A DNA stretch of 64,000 bases from Mesorhizobium atlanticum. GTDB taxonomy: Bacteria; Pseudomonadota; Alphaproteobacteria; Rhizobiales; Rhizobiaceae. Position numbers and translations under genes: made by a program. The stretch lies in assembly GCF_003289965.1 (NCBI RefSeq), contig NZ_QMBQ01000009.1, forward strand, positions 218,113-282,112. The letters run 5' to 3'. A model generated the notes under the pieces. The model saw nothing but the letters and a program-made list of their open reading frames with translations. It did not search any database and was not told where the DNA came from. This document shows positions 36,517 through 44,873 of the stretch, piece by piece (position 1 is the first letter of the stretch; each line of letters opens with the position of its first letter).

Positions 36517-38052
36517 CTACCGGCTGGACACGACGACGGGACCGTACTTGACGCGGTACGCAGCGAGGTAGTCGGCATCCTGGCAAATGCACCGCCCTTG
36601 TGGGTCCTTCTTCCGGCGTTCAGTGATCACGTCGCTCGGCATTTTTCGCAGCAGGTTCAGCTTGGCCGTGGTCCAAGCGCTCCCCCCATTGCTCCCTGCC
36701 CTTTTGATGATTTCTCCGGCTAGCATGATTCCGGCCATCACGGACTGAAAAGCCATCGGCACTTCCACCTTCACGGGGCTCCGACCACCAGTGACTTCGA
36801 AGACAACACCGCCGCAGATGGCCTCCTGATAAAGAGCGCGCAGCGGTTTGCCGACAAAAGGAAGGAGAGGCTCTATCGGGATGGCCAGCCTGCTGGAAAT
36901 TTCCGCCATGAGCGGCAGGTCGACGGGGCTTCCGTTGTGTAGCATGGGGCGAACCACCTCGAGCTTAAGATCCTCAAGACCTAGCGCGGCGGCAATCACG
37001 TCGTCCTGGTCGGGCACGGTTCCATTCGGCAGGTAAAGACACGCAAGGCACGCCATATCGTCGTCGAAACCATGATGCGAAACTCCAAGGTCTCCGCGCT
37101 GTGTCCATGAGTTCATCGTCCAACGGGGGAGCGCACCCTGCAAAGCGATCCGGTCCTCAGCTGAATCGAGTGCAACTGCCACATGCTGCATTTCACCTGT
37201 GGTGAGCGCCTGCCATCGCATCTCGTGCCCGACAACCGACAGGCCAGAGTTGTTTTTGAGATATCCGCGGGCGAGCTTCACTTTGCTTCGTCCGACATCC
37301 CGTTCAAGAGCCAGCACGTATCGCTGCAGGTTGCCCTGATCGATCGTTTCTGGATCGACGAGCTCAAGCGTTCCCCTCAGGCCCGGGACCCGGGAGAGCC
37401 CCCAAACCGCGCCGTTGCCAATCGCCCCAAGGCCAAGCAGGAAAAGACGATCCAAATCCACGGCGCCCGAAAGCGCCGGGTTCGCCTGCGAGCCGGGAGC
37501 ATAGTCGAACACCGAGAAGGCGACCGTCTCGTCGATCGATGCGCCGTTCAGTTGCGCGATGAAGACCAAACGAAACAAATTGGCGGCTGCGATGCACGCC
37601 GCGGCCCCCGCTCCGAACGGGTTGTGACTATCTCCCGAACCAACTGGCTGCGACACCGAAAATTTGGCGAGCCACCCGTTCGAGCCCAGATACAGAGTCG
37701 GACAGGAGATTTCGGGGATCGCGGAGCCAACCACCACGCAATGGGAGATACTGGCCCCTCGGCGGGCCAGGGTGATCCGGCTGTTTATCGAGCGCGCAAG
37801 CCTCGCGAGAGCCTTCGCAAGCCTTCCTGCCTCCTCTCCCTCGGGAAGGAAACAAATCGAAGGATAGAGTCGCGCGAGCAGCCGGACCAACAGGTCTAAC
37901 GACGCCCTGCCCTCCGTCGAGCAAGCTTGCCCATCGAAAGCGATTCCCACCACCAGCCCGTTGAGCAGCCGCTCGAACGCACGAGCGTCGAACCTTTGAA
38001 GAACCTGGGAAGCGGCCGTGGCGGTGCGGCCAAAGTAACTCGCAAGTGCCAT
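36517..38052 (-). CDS. E1-like ubiquitin-activating (ThiF-fold) enzyme of a Bil/Bub-type system
   Basis: 511 residues. A divergent N-terminal domain (1-200) precedes a ThiF/E1 adenylation domain: LFLLGLGAIGNGAVWGL (nucleotide loop 207-212), LVDPETIDQGNLQRYVL (Asp233, Asn241, Arg244), Lys257 and ALDSAEDR (Asp296), then DDMACLACLYLPNG with Cys335/Cys338, one of which should be the thioester cysteine. It would adenylate the C-terminal Gly of the Ubl at 39163 and pass it to the E2. It is the last of four genes in the order Ubl-E2-JAMM-E1, five bases after the JAMM stop. This order matches BilA-D antiphage operons. Confidence 0.85.
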   Translation of the reverse strand: MALASYFGRTATAASQVLQRFDARAFERLLNGLVVGIAFDGQACSTEGRASLDLLVRLLARLYPSICFLPEGEEAGRLAKALARLARSINSRITLARRGASISHCVVVGSAIPEISCPTLYLGSNGWLAKFSVSQPVGSGDSHNPFGAGAAACIAAANLFRLVFIAQLNGASIDETVAFSVFDYAPGSQANPALSGAVDLDRLFLLGLGAIGNGAVWGLSRVPGLRGTLELVDPETIDQGNLQRYVLALERDVGRSKVKLARGYLKNNSGLSVVGHEMRWQALTTGEMQHVAVALDSAEDRIALQGALPRWTMNSWTQRGDLGVSHHGFDDDMACLACLYLPNGTVPDQDDVIAAALGLEDLKLEVVRPMLHNGSPVDLPLMAEISSRLAIPIEPLLPFVGKPLRALYQEAICGGVVFEVTGGRSPVKVEVPMAFQSVMAGIMLAGEIIKRAGSNGGSAWTTAKLNLLRKMPSDVITERRKKDPQGRCICQDADYLAAYRVKYGPVVVSSR

Positions 38053-38057
38053 TTTGC

Positions 38058-38702
38058 TCAGTCCACGATCTCAATCAGACGGCAAGCGTTCTGTGGTGGC
38101 ACCTCAAGCCAGCTACCGGCCGCATTGAGCCGATAGACAGCCGTTGACGACAGGTCGAATGGCCGCCTCGCAAAATCGGGAACGACAAGCGAGAGGCTGC
38201 CGATAGCCGTCGCTACTGCATTCTCGTCATCCGTTTGGGAATGGTAGGCGTCCGTTGGATGGCTGTGGATCTGGGCCAGTATCCGCAGATCGTGCTCGAA
38301 CAGCCACACGTTCAGGCGATGCAGCTCGTCGCCCCCCATATGTACACCGACGCCGGACGCACTTCGAATGAGATGCTGTTGCGGAATCAATGCTCGCTCG
38401 ACTGTCGCCGTTTCGCCCGTCGCTTTCCCGACCCAGAGACCAAGCCCCTCGTAGCCCGATTGTCCCACAGCCGCCAAATGCTCGTGCACGTCCGCAATGG
38501 CTTGGCGGGGAACCCGGAACCGTTCAACCCCCGCCAGCCTGGCTATCGAGGCAGTGCCGCCCCATCCACCAGGAACCCCTGGAACTGGAGCTGGTACTGT
38601 ACGTGATAGTTGATGTTCCTGATCGGATTGATGCCGCTCGCCCAAATTTGCTCGAGAATAAAGTGCAAAGAACCTTCGCCAGAACGGCGGTGCAATAGCC
38701 AT
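38058..38702 (-). CDS. JAB/JAMM metallopeptidase (deubiquitinase-like) of the Bil/Bub-type system
   Basis: The domain is certain: Glu85 in YEGLGLWVG, HSHPTDAYHSQTDD with His146, His148 and Asp158/159, the zinc site of JAMM isopeptidases (the P-to-S gap is five, not six). The start is not: the only ATG (38702) overlaps the E2 gene out of frame by about 160 bases, and the first 50 residues lack any pattern. No ATG, GTG or suitably placed TTG lies nearer to the domain start near 38550, so either the overlap is real or a rare start codon coupled to the E2 stop is used. It should remove or mature the Ubl. Confidence 0.8.
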   Translation of the reverse strand: MAIAPPFWRRFFALYSRANLGERHQSDQEHQLSRTVPAPVPGVPGGWGGTASIARLAGVERFRVPRQAIADVHEHLAAVGQSGYEGLGLWVGKATGETATVERALIPQQHLIRSASGVGVHMGGDELHRLNVWLFEHDLRILAQIHSHPTDAYHSQTDDENAVATAIGSLSLVVPDFARRPFDLSSTAVYRLNAAGSWLEVPPQNACRLIEIVD

Positions 38703-39166
38703 GAATCACCTGTGTGGGCTGGATGATCGTGATACTCCCGAACGCCAGGCAAGCACAGGAAGGGAACCTCCTCCGGGCTGTGCGCCTGAATCAGCTCCTG
38801 GAACACCAAACGCCCTTGTTGCCCCATCGCAGTGATTGTTTGTGGCGTAGCATTCGCCACGCCATCGAGCCGACGCATGTTGAAACCAAGACTCTTCATC
38901 GGCAGCGGGATGCCCGTAAACGGATCGACAAACGTAACCGATGGCGGGACGAGGTCGTAGTTTGTGAAATCGAGGCGAACGGCGCAGACAATCGTCTTTG
39001 GAGCCAACTTAGGACTGGCGAAGATCACCAGGACAGTTGGGAATGCCGCCTCAATGAGAAACCAGCCCCGCCGACGGTATTCGCCTTCGAGCTCCCGGTA
39101 GCGTGCAACCTCGCGCTCGAATTTGCGCCGGGAGACCGCCTCATCAACGAACTGACCCCGGATCAA
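38543..39166 (-). CDS. E2-like ubiquitin-conjugating protein of the Bil/Bub-type system
   Basis: 207 residues with a TTG start overlapping the Ubl stop (TTGA), hence translational coupling. It has a UBC-like core with FLIEAAFPTVLVIFASPKL and VTFVDPFTGIPLPM, and the catalytic Cys138 in PFLCLPGVREYHDHPAHTGD, where nearby His146, His148 and His151 form the metal-type knuckle typical of these bacterial E2 proteins. It would take the Ubl from the E1 and attach it to a target. Second gene of the operon. Confidence 0.8.
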   Translation of the reverse strand: MIRGQFVDEAVSRRKFEREVARYRELEGEYRRRGWFLIEAAFPTVLVIFASPKLAPKTIVCAVRLDFTNYDLVPPSVTFVDPFTGIPLPMKSLGFNMRRLDGVANATPQTITAMGQQGRLVFQELIQAHSPEEVPFLCLPGVREYHDHPAHTGDSWLLHRRSGEGSLHFILEQIWASGINPIRNINYHVQYQLQFQGFLVDGAALPR

Positions 39167-39468
39167 CCCGCAGCACCGGCCTTCAGGCTCAAGAAAAGCT
39201 TGGTGCCGGCGGCAAATCCAAGACCCTCGATCTTCTTGCTCGCATCGAGAACGTTGCCAGCAGCGTCCTTCAGCTCCCAGTTCTCCTGCGGCTGTCCAAC
39301 ATTGCCGGACTCCGCCAGGGCCTTCCCGATCACCGTGTGAAGAGGTGCATTCAGGTTGGCAACAACAGAAACGGGATCTCCATTCACGACGATGATGAAA
39401 GTGACCTCGTTTTTAGATCCTGTAGCCTGACCTGCAGCCTTTTTGGAAGTCTCAGTAGGTTGTTTCAT
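39163..39468 (-). CDS. Ubiquitin-like protein (DUF2604-type beta-grasp) of the Bil/Bub-type system
   Basis: 101 residues from ATG 39468, GGGGAAG upstream. Residues 1-20 are polar and flexible; 21-98 form one beta-grasp domain: EVTFIIVVNGDPVSVVANLN, helix APLHTVIGKALAESG, GNVLDASKKI and GTKLFLSLKAGAAG. The chain ends in a bare Gly101, so it is ready for activation without cleavage. BilA has two fused Ubl domains; this one has a single domain, a clear difference. First gene of the operon. Confidence 0.8.
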   Translation of the reverse strand: MKQPTETSKKAAGQATGSKNEVTFIIVVNGDPVSVVANLNAPLHTVIGKALAESGNVGQPQENWELKDAAGNVLDASKKIEGLGFAAGTKLFLSLKAGAAG

Positions 39469-39584
39469 CTTCCCCGCCTGTATGATCGCACAATCGAATT
39501 TACCATACGCCTCGTTGCTCTCCGGCCGAAAATCGGCGCAGAACCTCGGTCGAGCGGGCACGTTATAGGCGCAAGCGCCTCTCG

Positions 39585-39630
39585 AATTCCGCGGAAATGT
39601 GCGTATTTGCCCGGTGAATTCGCGGAATTT
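39585..39630. promoter_or_regulatory. Shared 46-bp upstream element, copy B
   Basis: AATTCCGCGGAAATGTGCG, then GAATTCGCGGAATTT 31 bases on. Contains the perfect palindrome TTCCGCGGAA. Ungapped partner of 34594-34640. Lies 117-162 bases before the Ubl ATG, after the Lrp-family gene. Confidence 0.5.
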
Positions 39631-39663
39631 GTCGCTAGAACCGGGAATTAAGCGCTCCAGACA

Positions 39664-40167
39664 TCATCGGCGCTTAAGCGAGGACAACGGAATCGGTGAA
39701 TTGGCCTTCACAGGTTTCGTCACGACAAGGCTGTAATACTGATCGATCCCCAATCCTGCCTGCAGGAGTCCCTCCATGAATTCCTGATACGCAGCCATTG
39801 AAGGAGACGAAACCCGCATTAGATAGTCGATGCGTCCACCGATAGCCCAGCAGTCCAGGATTTCAGGGATCTCTTTGACGGCAGCCTCGAAGTGTCGTTG
39901 ATCCTCAAGGCGGTGGCGATCCAAAACCACCTCCACCATTATAGAGACGATGCCCCCGATGAGGGCTGGACTAAGCCGCGCATAGAATCCCTCAATGACC
40001 CCCGTGGCTTGTAGGACACGGAGCCGTTCCGAACAGGCTGAAGCCGAAAGATGGACACGCTTTGCAAGCTCGCTTTTCGAAATCCGACCATCTGACTGGA
40101 TTTCTGAGAGGATCCGGATATCCCAAGCGTCGAGATGCGCAGCATCGGGTGTCGACTTCATAATCAT
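39664..40167 (-). CDS. Lrp/AsnC-family transcriptional regulator
   Basis: 167 residues: winged HTH with SKSELAKRVHLSASACSERL (about 30-50) and a C-terminal RAM ligand domain ending in the beta strand YYSLVVTKPVK. Lrp-type proteins form octamers and respond to amino acids. It is transcribed toward the ubiquitin-like operon but 195 bases separate them. The element shared by 34594 and 39585 is a candidate site, which would tie it to the class III aminotransferase gene. An ATG two codons later is also possible. Confidence 0.85.
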   Translation of the reverse strand: MIMKSTPDAAHLDAWDIRILSEIQSDGRISKSELAKRVHLSASACSERLRVLQATGVIEGFYARLSPALIGGIVSIMVEVVLDRHRLEDQRHFEAAVKEIPEILDCWAIGGRIDYLMRVSSPSMAAYQEFMEGLLQAGLGIDQYYSLVVTKPVKANSPIPLSSLKRR

Positions 40168-40648
40168 TTTGCTCTTAAGCGGTGGCCGAAAGGGCAGTCG
40201 GCACCCAGCGATTCAATCCTCAGTCGGAGCGGGCCAATGATGGGCATATCCGCCTTCGGCCCGAAAATCGGGTGCGTGACGTTGCGAACCTCATCTGCGG
40301 CGCCACGTTTGACCAGAAGGCAAGCAGGCCAGGTATCAACTGCCTCCGATATCCATGCGATGATGTATTGGAGCGGGTGACAGCCTGTCGGCAGCGACTT
40401 TCCTCCCGCTGAACATCGCATTGTTGGTGCAGCGGTTTTTTCATCTGATTTCAGCGGGGCGCCCTCGACAACGCTGAGTATGGATCGGACGGCCGTGAGG
40501 CCGATGCAGTGTTTACATTCGGCCATACCATGACGTTGCACCTTCATTGCGTTTCTGATCTGATGCCGAGGGCTGACGCTAAGCAATTTCACCGTTGCGG
40601 TTCAAAGTCCTAGAGCGGCGGCCCGGGCAAATTTCGCGAGTGGCAGGC
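40168..40648. other. Spacer between Lrp and fumarase genes
   Basis: The minus strand is open for 142 codons (40164-40592), containing HPLQYIIAWISEAVDTWPAC, but no family is recognised and it would overlap the Lrp start. Not called as a gene. Confidence 0.35.
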
Positions 40649-42193
40649 TCAAACGCCGATGCTGCGGGCGATGTCGTCGGCGGCCATGCGCTTGCGCCAT
40701 TCCAGAGGTCCTGAACTATGAATAGAGTTCCCCTCGAGGTCGACAGCCATGATGACCGGCATGTCCTGCACCTCGAATTCGTAGATGGCTTCCATACCCA
40801 AATCTTCAAAGGCGATGATCCGTGCCGCCTTGATCGATTTTGAAATCAAATACGCAGCCCCGCCAACTGCGACGAGATAGGGCGTTTTGTGCTTCATGAT
40901 CGATGCGATGGCCGCTGGCCCCCTCTCGGCTTTGCCGACCATTGCATATAGCCCGGTTTCCGCGAGGATCTTTTCAGTGAAACCGTCCATCCGGCTGGAG
41001 GTTGTTGGGCCAGCTGGCCCGACAACCTCATCCCTCACCGCCCGGACTGGTCCGACATAATAGATCACGCGTCCCCGCAGATTTACCGGGAGCGGCTTGC
41101 CGGCATCAATGAGATCGACCATTCGTTGGTGGGCGGCGTCACGGCCTGTCAGCATCTTTCCGGACAAAAGAAGGGTTTCCCCGCAGCGCCACGATGCCAT
41201 CTCTTCTTTCGTCAGCGCATCAAGATTGACCCGACGGACATCGGCCGTCCGCAAATCCTCACTACCGATCTGGGGCCATTCGGAAATGTCGGGCGGCTCA
41301 AGCTTGGCGGGACCAGAGCCGTCCAGGAGAAACTTTAGATGTCGGTTGGCGGCGCATTGAGGGATGAGTGCAACAGGCTTGGATGCCGCATGGGTAGGAT
41401 AAGTCGCCACCTTGACGTCGACCACCGTGGTGAGACCACCAAGGCCCTGAGCGCCGATGCCCAGCGCGTTAATTCGCTCGTAAAGCTCGACCCGCAACGC
41501 CTCCTCTTCGCTCGACGGCCCCCTGGCGATCAATTCCGACATATTGATCGGTTCGTTCATGGCCTCCTTGGCCAGCAGCATCGCCTTCTCAGCGCTGCCA
41601 CCGACGCCCACCGAGATCAGGCCGGGCGGGCACCATCCGCTGCCCAGCGTCGACACCGTGTCGACTACCCAGTCGGCAACGGATGCACTGGGGTTCAGAG
41701 TGGCGAAGCGCGCCTTGTTTTCGGATCCGCCGCCTTTTGCGGCGATGGTGATCTCAATGCGGTTGCCAGGCACGAGGTCGACGTGGATGACCGCAGGCGT
41801 ATTGTCGCGGGTATTGATCCGCCCGGCGAGCGGATCGGCGACGATCGACGGCCTAAGCGGGTTGTCCGGGTCAAGATATGCCCGGCGGACGCCTTCATTC
41901 ACGATGTCAGCGAAACTGGCCGCTGATTTGATGCAAGCGTCCATGCCCACCTTGGCAAAGACAACTACGAGGCCGGTGTCCTGGCAGATCGGGCGCCGTC
42001 CGAAGGCCGCCATGCGAGAGTTGAGCAGGATCTGCCCGATGGCGTTCTTTGCCGCCGGGCTTTGCTCGCGTGCATATGCCTGTGAAAGGTACCGGATGTA
42101 GTCCGTGGGATGGTAATACGAAATGTACTGAAGGGCGTCTGCGACGCTCTTTGTGATATCCTCCCCGGCAATGGTCGATCTTGTCCTATTCAC
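40649..42193 (-). CDS. Class I (Fe-S) fumarase-family hydratase, probably mesaconase
   Basis: 514 residues, GTG start six bases after the ALDH stop. N-terminal alpha and C-terminal beta domains of class I fumarases are fused. The three cluster ligands are visible as Cys in RRPICQDTG, GSGWCPPG and ALIPQCAAN. Members of this family hydrate fumarate, mesaconate or tartrate. Because methylaspartate ammonia-lyase, a CoA-transferase and a CitE-like lyase lie in the same block, mesaconate to citramalate is the best guess. It differs from housekeeping fumarase by this context only. Confidence 0.85.
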   Translation of the reverse strand: MNRTRSTIAGEDITKSVADALQYISYYHPTDYIRYLSQAYAREQSPAAKNAIGQILLNSRMAAFGRRPICQDTGLVVVFAKVGMDACIKSAASFADIVNEGVRRAYLDPDNPLRPSIVADPLAGRINTRDNTPAVIHVDLVPGNRIEITIAAKGGGSENKARFATLNPSASVADWVVDTVSTLGSGWCPPGLISVGVGGSAEKAMLLAKEAMNEPINMSELIARGPSSEEEALRVELYERINALGIGAQGLGGLTTVVDVKVATYPTHAASKPVALIPQCAANRHLKFLLDGSGPAKLEPPDISEWPQIGSEDLRTADVRRVNLDALTKEEMASWRCGETLLLSGKMLTGRDAAHQRMVDLIDAGKPLPVNLRGRVIYYVGPVRAVRDEVVGPAGPTTSSRMDGFTEKILAETGLYAMVGKAERGPAAIASIMKHKTPYLVAVGGAAYLISKSIKAARIIAFEDLGMEAIYEFEVQDMPVIMAVDLEGNSIHSSGPLEWRKRMAADDIARSIGV

Positions 42194-42199
42194 GAAATC

Positions 42200-43633
42200 T
42201 CATCCGAATGAACCGAACCCGTTGACCAGTTTCAGGCTTTGGAAGCTACGCACCCCCTGCTCGCCTCCTTCATATCCATACCCGCTCTGCTTAACGCCTC
42301 CATACGGCGCATCCGCGGAAACCCCTTTGAGATAATTTACACTAAGAGCGCCGGCCGAAAGACCGCCGATCAGCGCCCGTTTGGTATCGTCAGCACCGGT
42401 GAAGAAGTAGGCGGCCAAACCATAGTCAGTGGCGTTGGCTTCTTCGATTGCTTCCTCGATCGTGTCGAACGGCGCCACAGTGAGGATCGGTCCGAACGGC
42501 TCGTCATGAAGCACTCTGGCATCCTTTGGCACGCCCGTCAGGATGGTTGGAGGCCAGTAAAAACCCGGTTGGTCCAGGCGGGTGCCACCGGTTTCGACGG
42601 TGGCGCCGCGCTCGACCGCATCTTGGACCAGGCGCTCCATGGCCTCTATTCGCCGGGCATTTGCCATTGGACCCATCTCCGTCGCGGGGTCGTCCGGCGG
42701 ACCGATCCTGATCGTGCGGGCGGCTTCGGCCATGCGGGACAGGAATTGCCCATAAAGAGGCCGCGCGACGAGGATCCTGCTGGGCGCATTGCAGCTCTGG
42801 CCAGCGCACTCGAACTTATAATCCGAAATTGCCGGTATGGCCGTCGCCAGGTCGGCATCCCCGCAGACGACGACCGGGGAGTGCCCGCCGAGCTCGAGGA
42901 TGCATCGCTGCAAGTTACTGGCGGCGAGCTTGGCAAGCTGTTTTCCAACCTCGGTAGAGCCCGTGAACGTTAGTACCTTCACGATCGGCGAGCTGAGGAG
43001 ATGGCGGGATATTTGCACCGGCACGCCAAAGACGAGATTAACCACGCCGTCCGGAATACCCGCTTCTTGCAAGGCCTCAACGAAATGGACAGCCGCACTT
43101 GGTGTCTCTTCAGCCCCTTTGAGGATCACTGGGCAGCCTGCCGCCAAGGCGGGAGCGAGCTTGCGGGCGATTAGAACGGCGGGATAGTTCCACGGCGTAA
43201 AGGCAGCTACGACGCCAAGTGCCTCGGGGACGATCATCCGGTTCGGGCCCATCGGGCTCGGGGCCGACAACTCTTCGGCGTGCGTTCCGTTCCACTCCAG
43301 AGTTTCGACAGCGCGCGCGTACTCACCTGTCGCTTCGGCAATCGTCTTTCCCTGTTCGGCTGACAGGTCCCTAGCCGCTACTGCAACTTTCGCTGCCAGA
43401 ATTTTGGCGGCTGCTACGAGAATCTCGCCACGATCCTTAGCAGGCCGCAAGGACCAGGTTTTGCGGCTACGCTCTGCCGAAGCGAGGGCCTCATCCAGAT
43501 CCGGTATCGTCGCCGAAGCGACCGAGGCAAATACCATCTCCGTCGCGGGATTAATGACTGGCAGAGTGGCCCCGCTGCCACCGGCTCGCCATTTGCCATT
43601 GATGAACAGCTGGTAGCTCTTGGCGTTGGACAT
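42200..43633 (-). CDS. NAD(P)-dependent aldehyde dehydrogenase (succinate-semialdehyde type)
   Basis: 477 residues from ATG 43633 with GGAG upstream. ALDH hallmarks: FTPWNYP, catalytic Glu in LELGGHSP and Cys in AGQSCNAPSR. The subfamily resembles GabD and related semialdehyde dehydrogenases. It precedes the fumarase-family gene by six bases in one transcript, so it acts in the same C4/C5 acid route, perhaps feeding a semialdehyde into it. Confidence 0.88.
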   Translation of the reverse strand: MSNAKSYQLFINGKWRAGGSGATLPVINPATEMVFASVASATIPDLDEALASAERSRKTWSLRPAKDRGEILVAAAKILAAKVAVAARDLSAEQGKTIAEATGEYARAVETLEWNGTHAEELSAPSPMGPNRMIVPEALGVVAAFTPWNYPAVLIARKLAPALAAGCPVILKGAEETPSAAVHFVEALQEAGIPDGVVNLVFGVPVQISRHLLSSPIVKVLTFTGSTEVGKQLAKLAASNLQRCILELGGHSPVVVCGDADLATAIPAISDYKFECAGQSCNAPSRILVARPLYGQFLSRMAEAARTIRIGPPDDPATEMGPMANARRIEAMERLVQDAVERGATVETGGTRLDQPGFYWPPTILTGVPKDARVLHDEPFGPILTVAPFDTIEEAIEEANATDYGLAAYFFTGADDTKRALIGGLSAGALSVNYLKGVSADAPYGGVKQSGYGYEGGEQGVRSFQSLKLVNGFGSFG

Positions 43634-43834
43634 CCCATGCTCCGCTCGAGTATTTCTGCCAATGCGAGACCGGCCGATCCCGACCCGCAGCTCACTTCTC
43701 TGCAGTCTCATCGCGATGGTCGCGCCGGGTCAAATATGGAATGTCGCCTAAAACCATCTCGAATCCAGATTGATGGCCGGCTCGGACCCGCCGTGGAAGC
43801 GGGATAGCACTGGGACTCGGTTTGCCGGATATGC

Positions 43835-44761
43835 CTAAGCCCGTTCCGGAGCAGTGGCCGGCCACTGCCCGCTCTCGATTAATGTCCTGGTGACATTGGG
43901 GATCAGCTTGCGGACAGCAGAGACAGCGGGAGATTGCTCATCTTTGGGGTTGACGGCGAGCACAACGGAGCGGGTAATCACTGGATCAATGATTTTGACT
44001 GTCCGGACCCGTCCCTGAGAGGCTTCCCTCTGAATAGCCGACGGGGCAAGGATAGAATACGCTTTTCCTTCCATGACCATATCAATGATCGTAGAAAGAG
44101 AGTCGACTTCGAATCTGACGTCAAGCACACGACCGTGCTGTGCAACGACATCAGCCACCGAACGCCTGGCATTGTTGTTGCGCATGGGAACCGCCAGTGG
44201 GAACGAATGCAGGTCGGCGAGCGGTACCTCGTCTTCGAAAGGCGGTTCACCCGGCGGCACGACCAGGTAAAATTCCTCGCGTGCCAGCACCGTCATCCGC
44301 CCTGTGCTTTCGGCAGTCCGGTAGAGGATAGCCAGATTGAAGCGGCCCGCAGCCATCCATTCTTCCAGCGGTCCAGTCATGCCCTCGATCATCTTGAGGG
44401 AGATCCTCGGCAGCTCGTCTCTTGCCGATTCAAGCAGCGGACCGCTTAGGACACGCGCGGCCCCGGACGGAATGCCAATGGTCACCTCTCCGGAAGGAGA
44501 AGCCACCGTGTTGGTCAGTTCCATTTCGGTCAGACGAATTTCCTTGAGGATCGTGCGCGCCCGCTCAAGCAGTTTGTTTCCGGAGGCCGTCACACTGATG
44601 CCGGTCCTGTCACGCACCAGTAGCTGAGTGCCGAACCCTTCCTCCAGTTGACGCACATGGAGGCTAAGGGCGCTTTGAGCGACATGCAGGAGCGAAGCGG
44701 CCTTCGTGAAACTGCCGGCTTCCACCACGCCGACAAAGTATTTTAACTGCCTGATATCCAC
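43835..44761 (-). CDS. LysR-family regulator (Nac/CynR-like)
   Basis: 308 residues with the N-terminal HTH MDIRQLKYFVGVVEAGSFTK and ASLLHVAQSALSLHVRQLEE, then a substrate-binding-like effector domain. It sits inside the methylaspartate/citramalate block on the same strand, between the CitE-like and ALDH genes, so it probably regulates one or both operons. No dyad as clear as the one at 14655 was found nearby. Confidence 0.88.
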   Translation of the reverse strand: MDIRQLKYFVGVVEAGSFTKAASLLHVAQSALSLHVRQLEEGFGTQLLVRDRTGISVTASGNKLLERARTILKEIRLTEMELTNTVASPSGEVTIGIPSGAARVLSGPLLESARDELPRISLKMIEGMTGPLEEWMAAGRFNLAILYRTAESTGRMTVLAREEFYLVVPPGEPPFEDEVPLADLHSFPLAVPMRNNNARRSVADVVAQHGRVLDVRFEVDSLSTIIDMVMEGKAYSILAPSAIQREASQGRVRTVKIIDPVITRSVVLAVNPKDEQSPAVSAVRKLIPNVTRTLIESGQWPATAPERA

Positions 44762-44873
44762 GGCTTAACCCAACTGAAGGGCAACTTCCCCCAGTCCCTT
44801 GCCTTTATCTCGAAACGAGATGGGCCGCAAGGGAAACATGCAGGCGCACAGCCGAGAAAGGGCCCCTGTCAGA

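Noticed and set aside
40164..40592. 142-codon open frame on minus
   Set aside because: No recognisable family, overlaps the Lrp start and has an equally open opposite strand.
44168..44184. Sigma-54-like TGGCATTGTTGTTGC
   Set aside because: Lies inside the LysR coding region, antisense to it, with no gene downstream in that direction.
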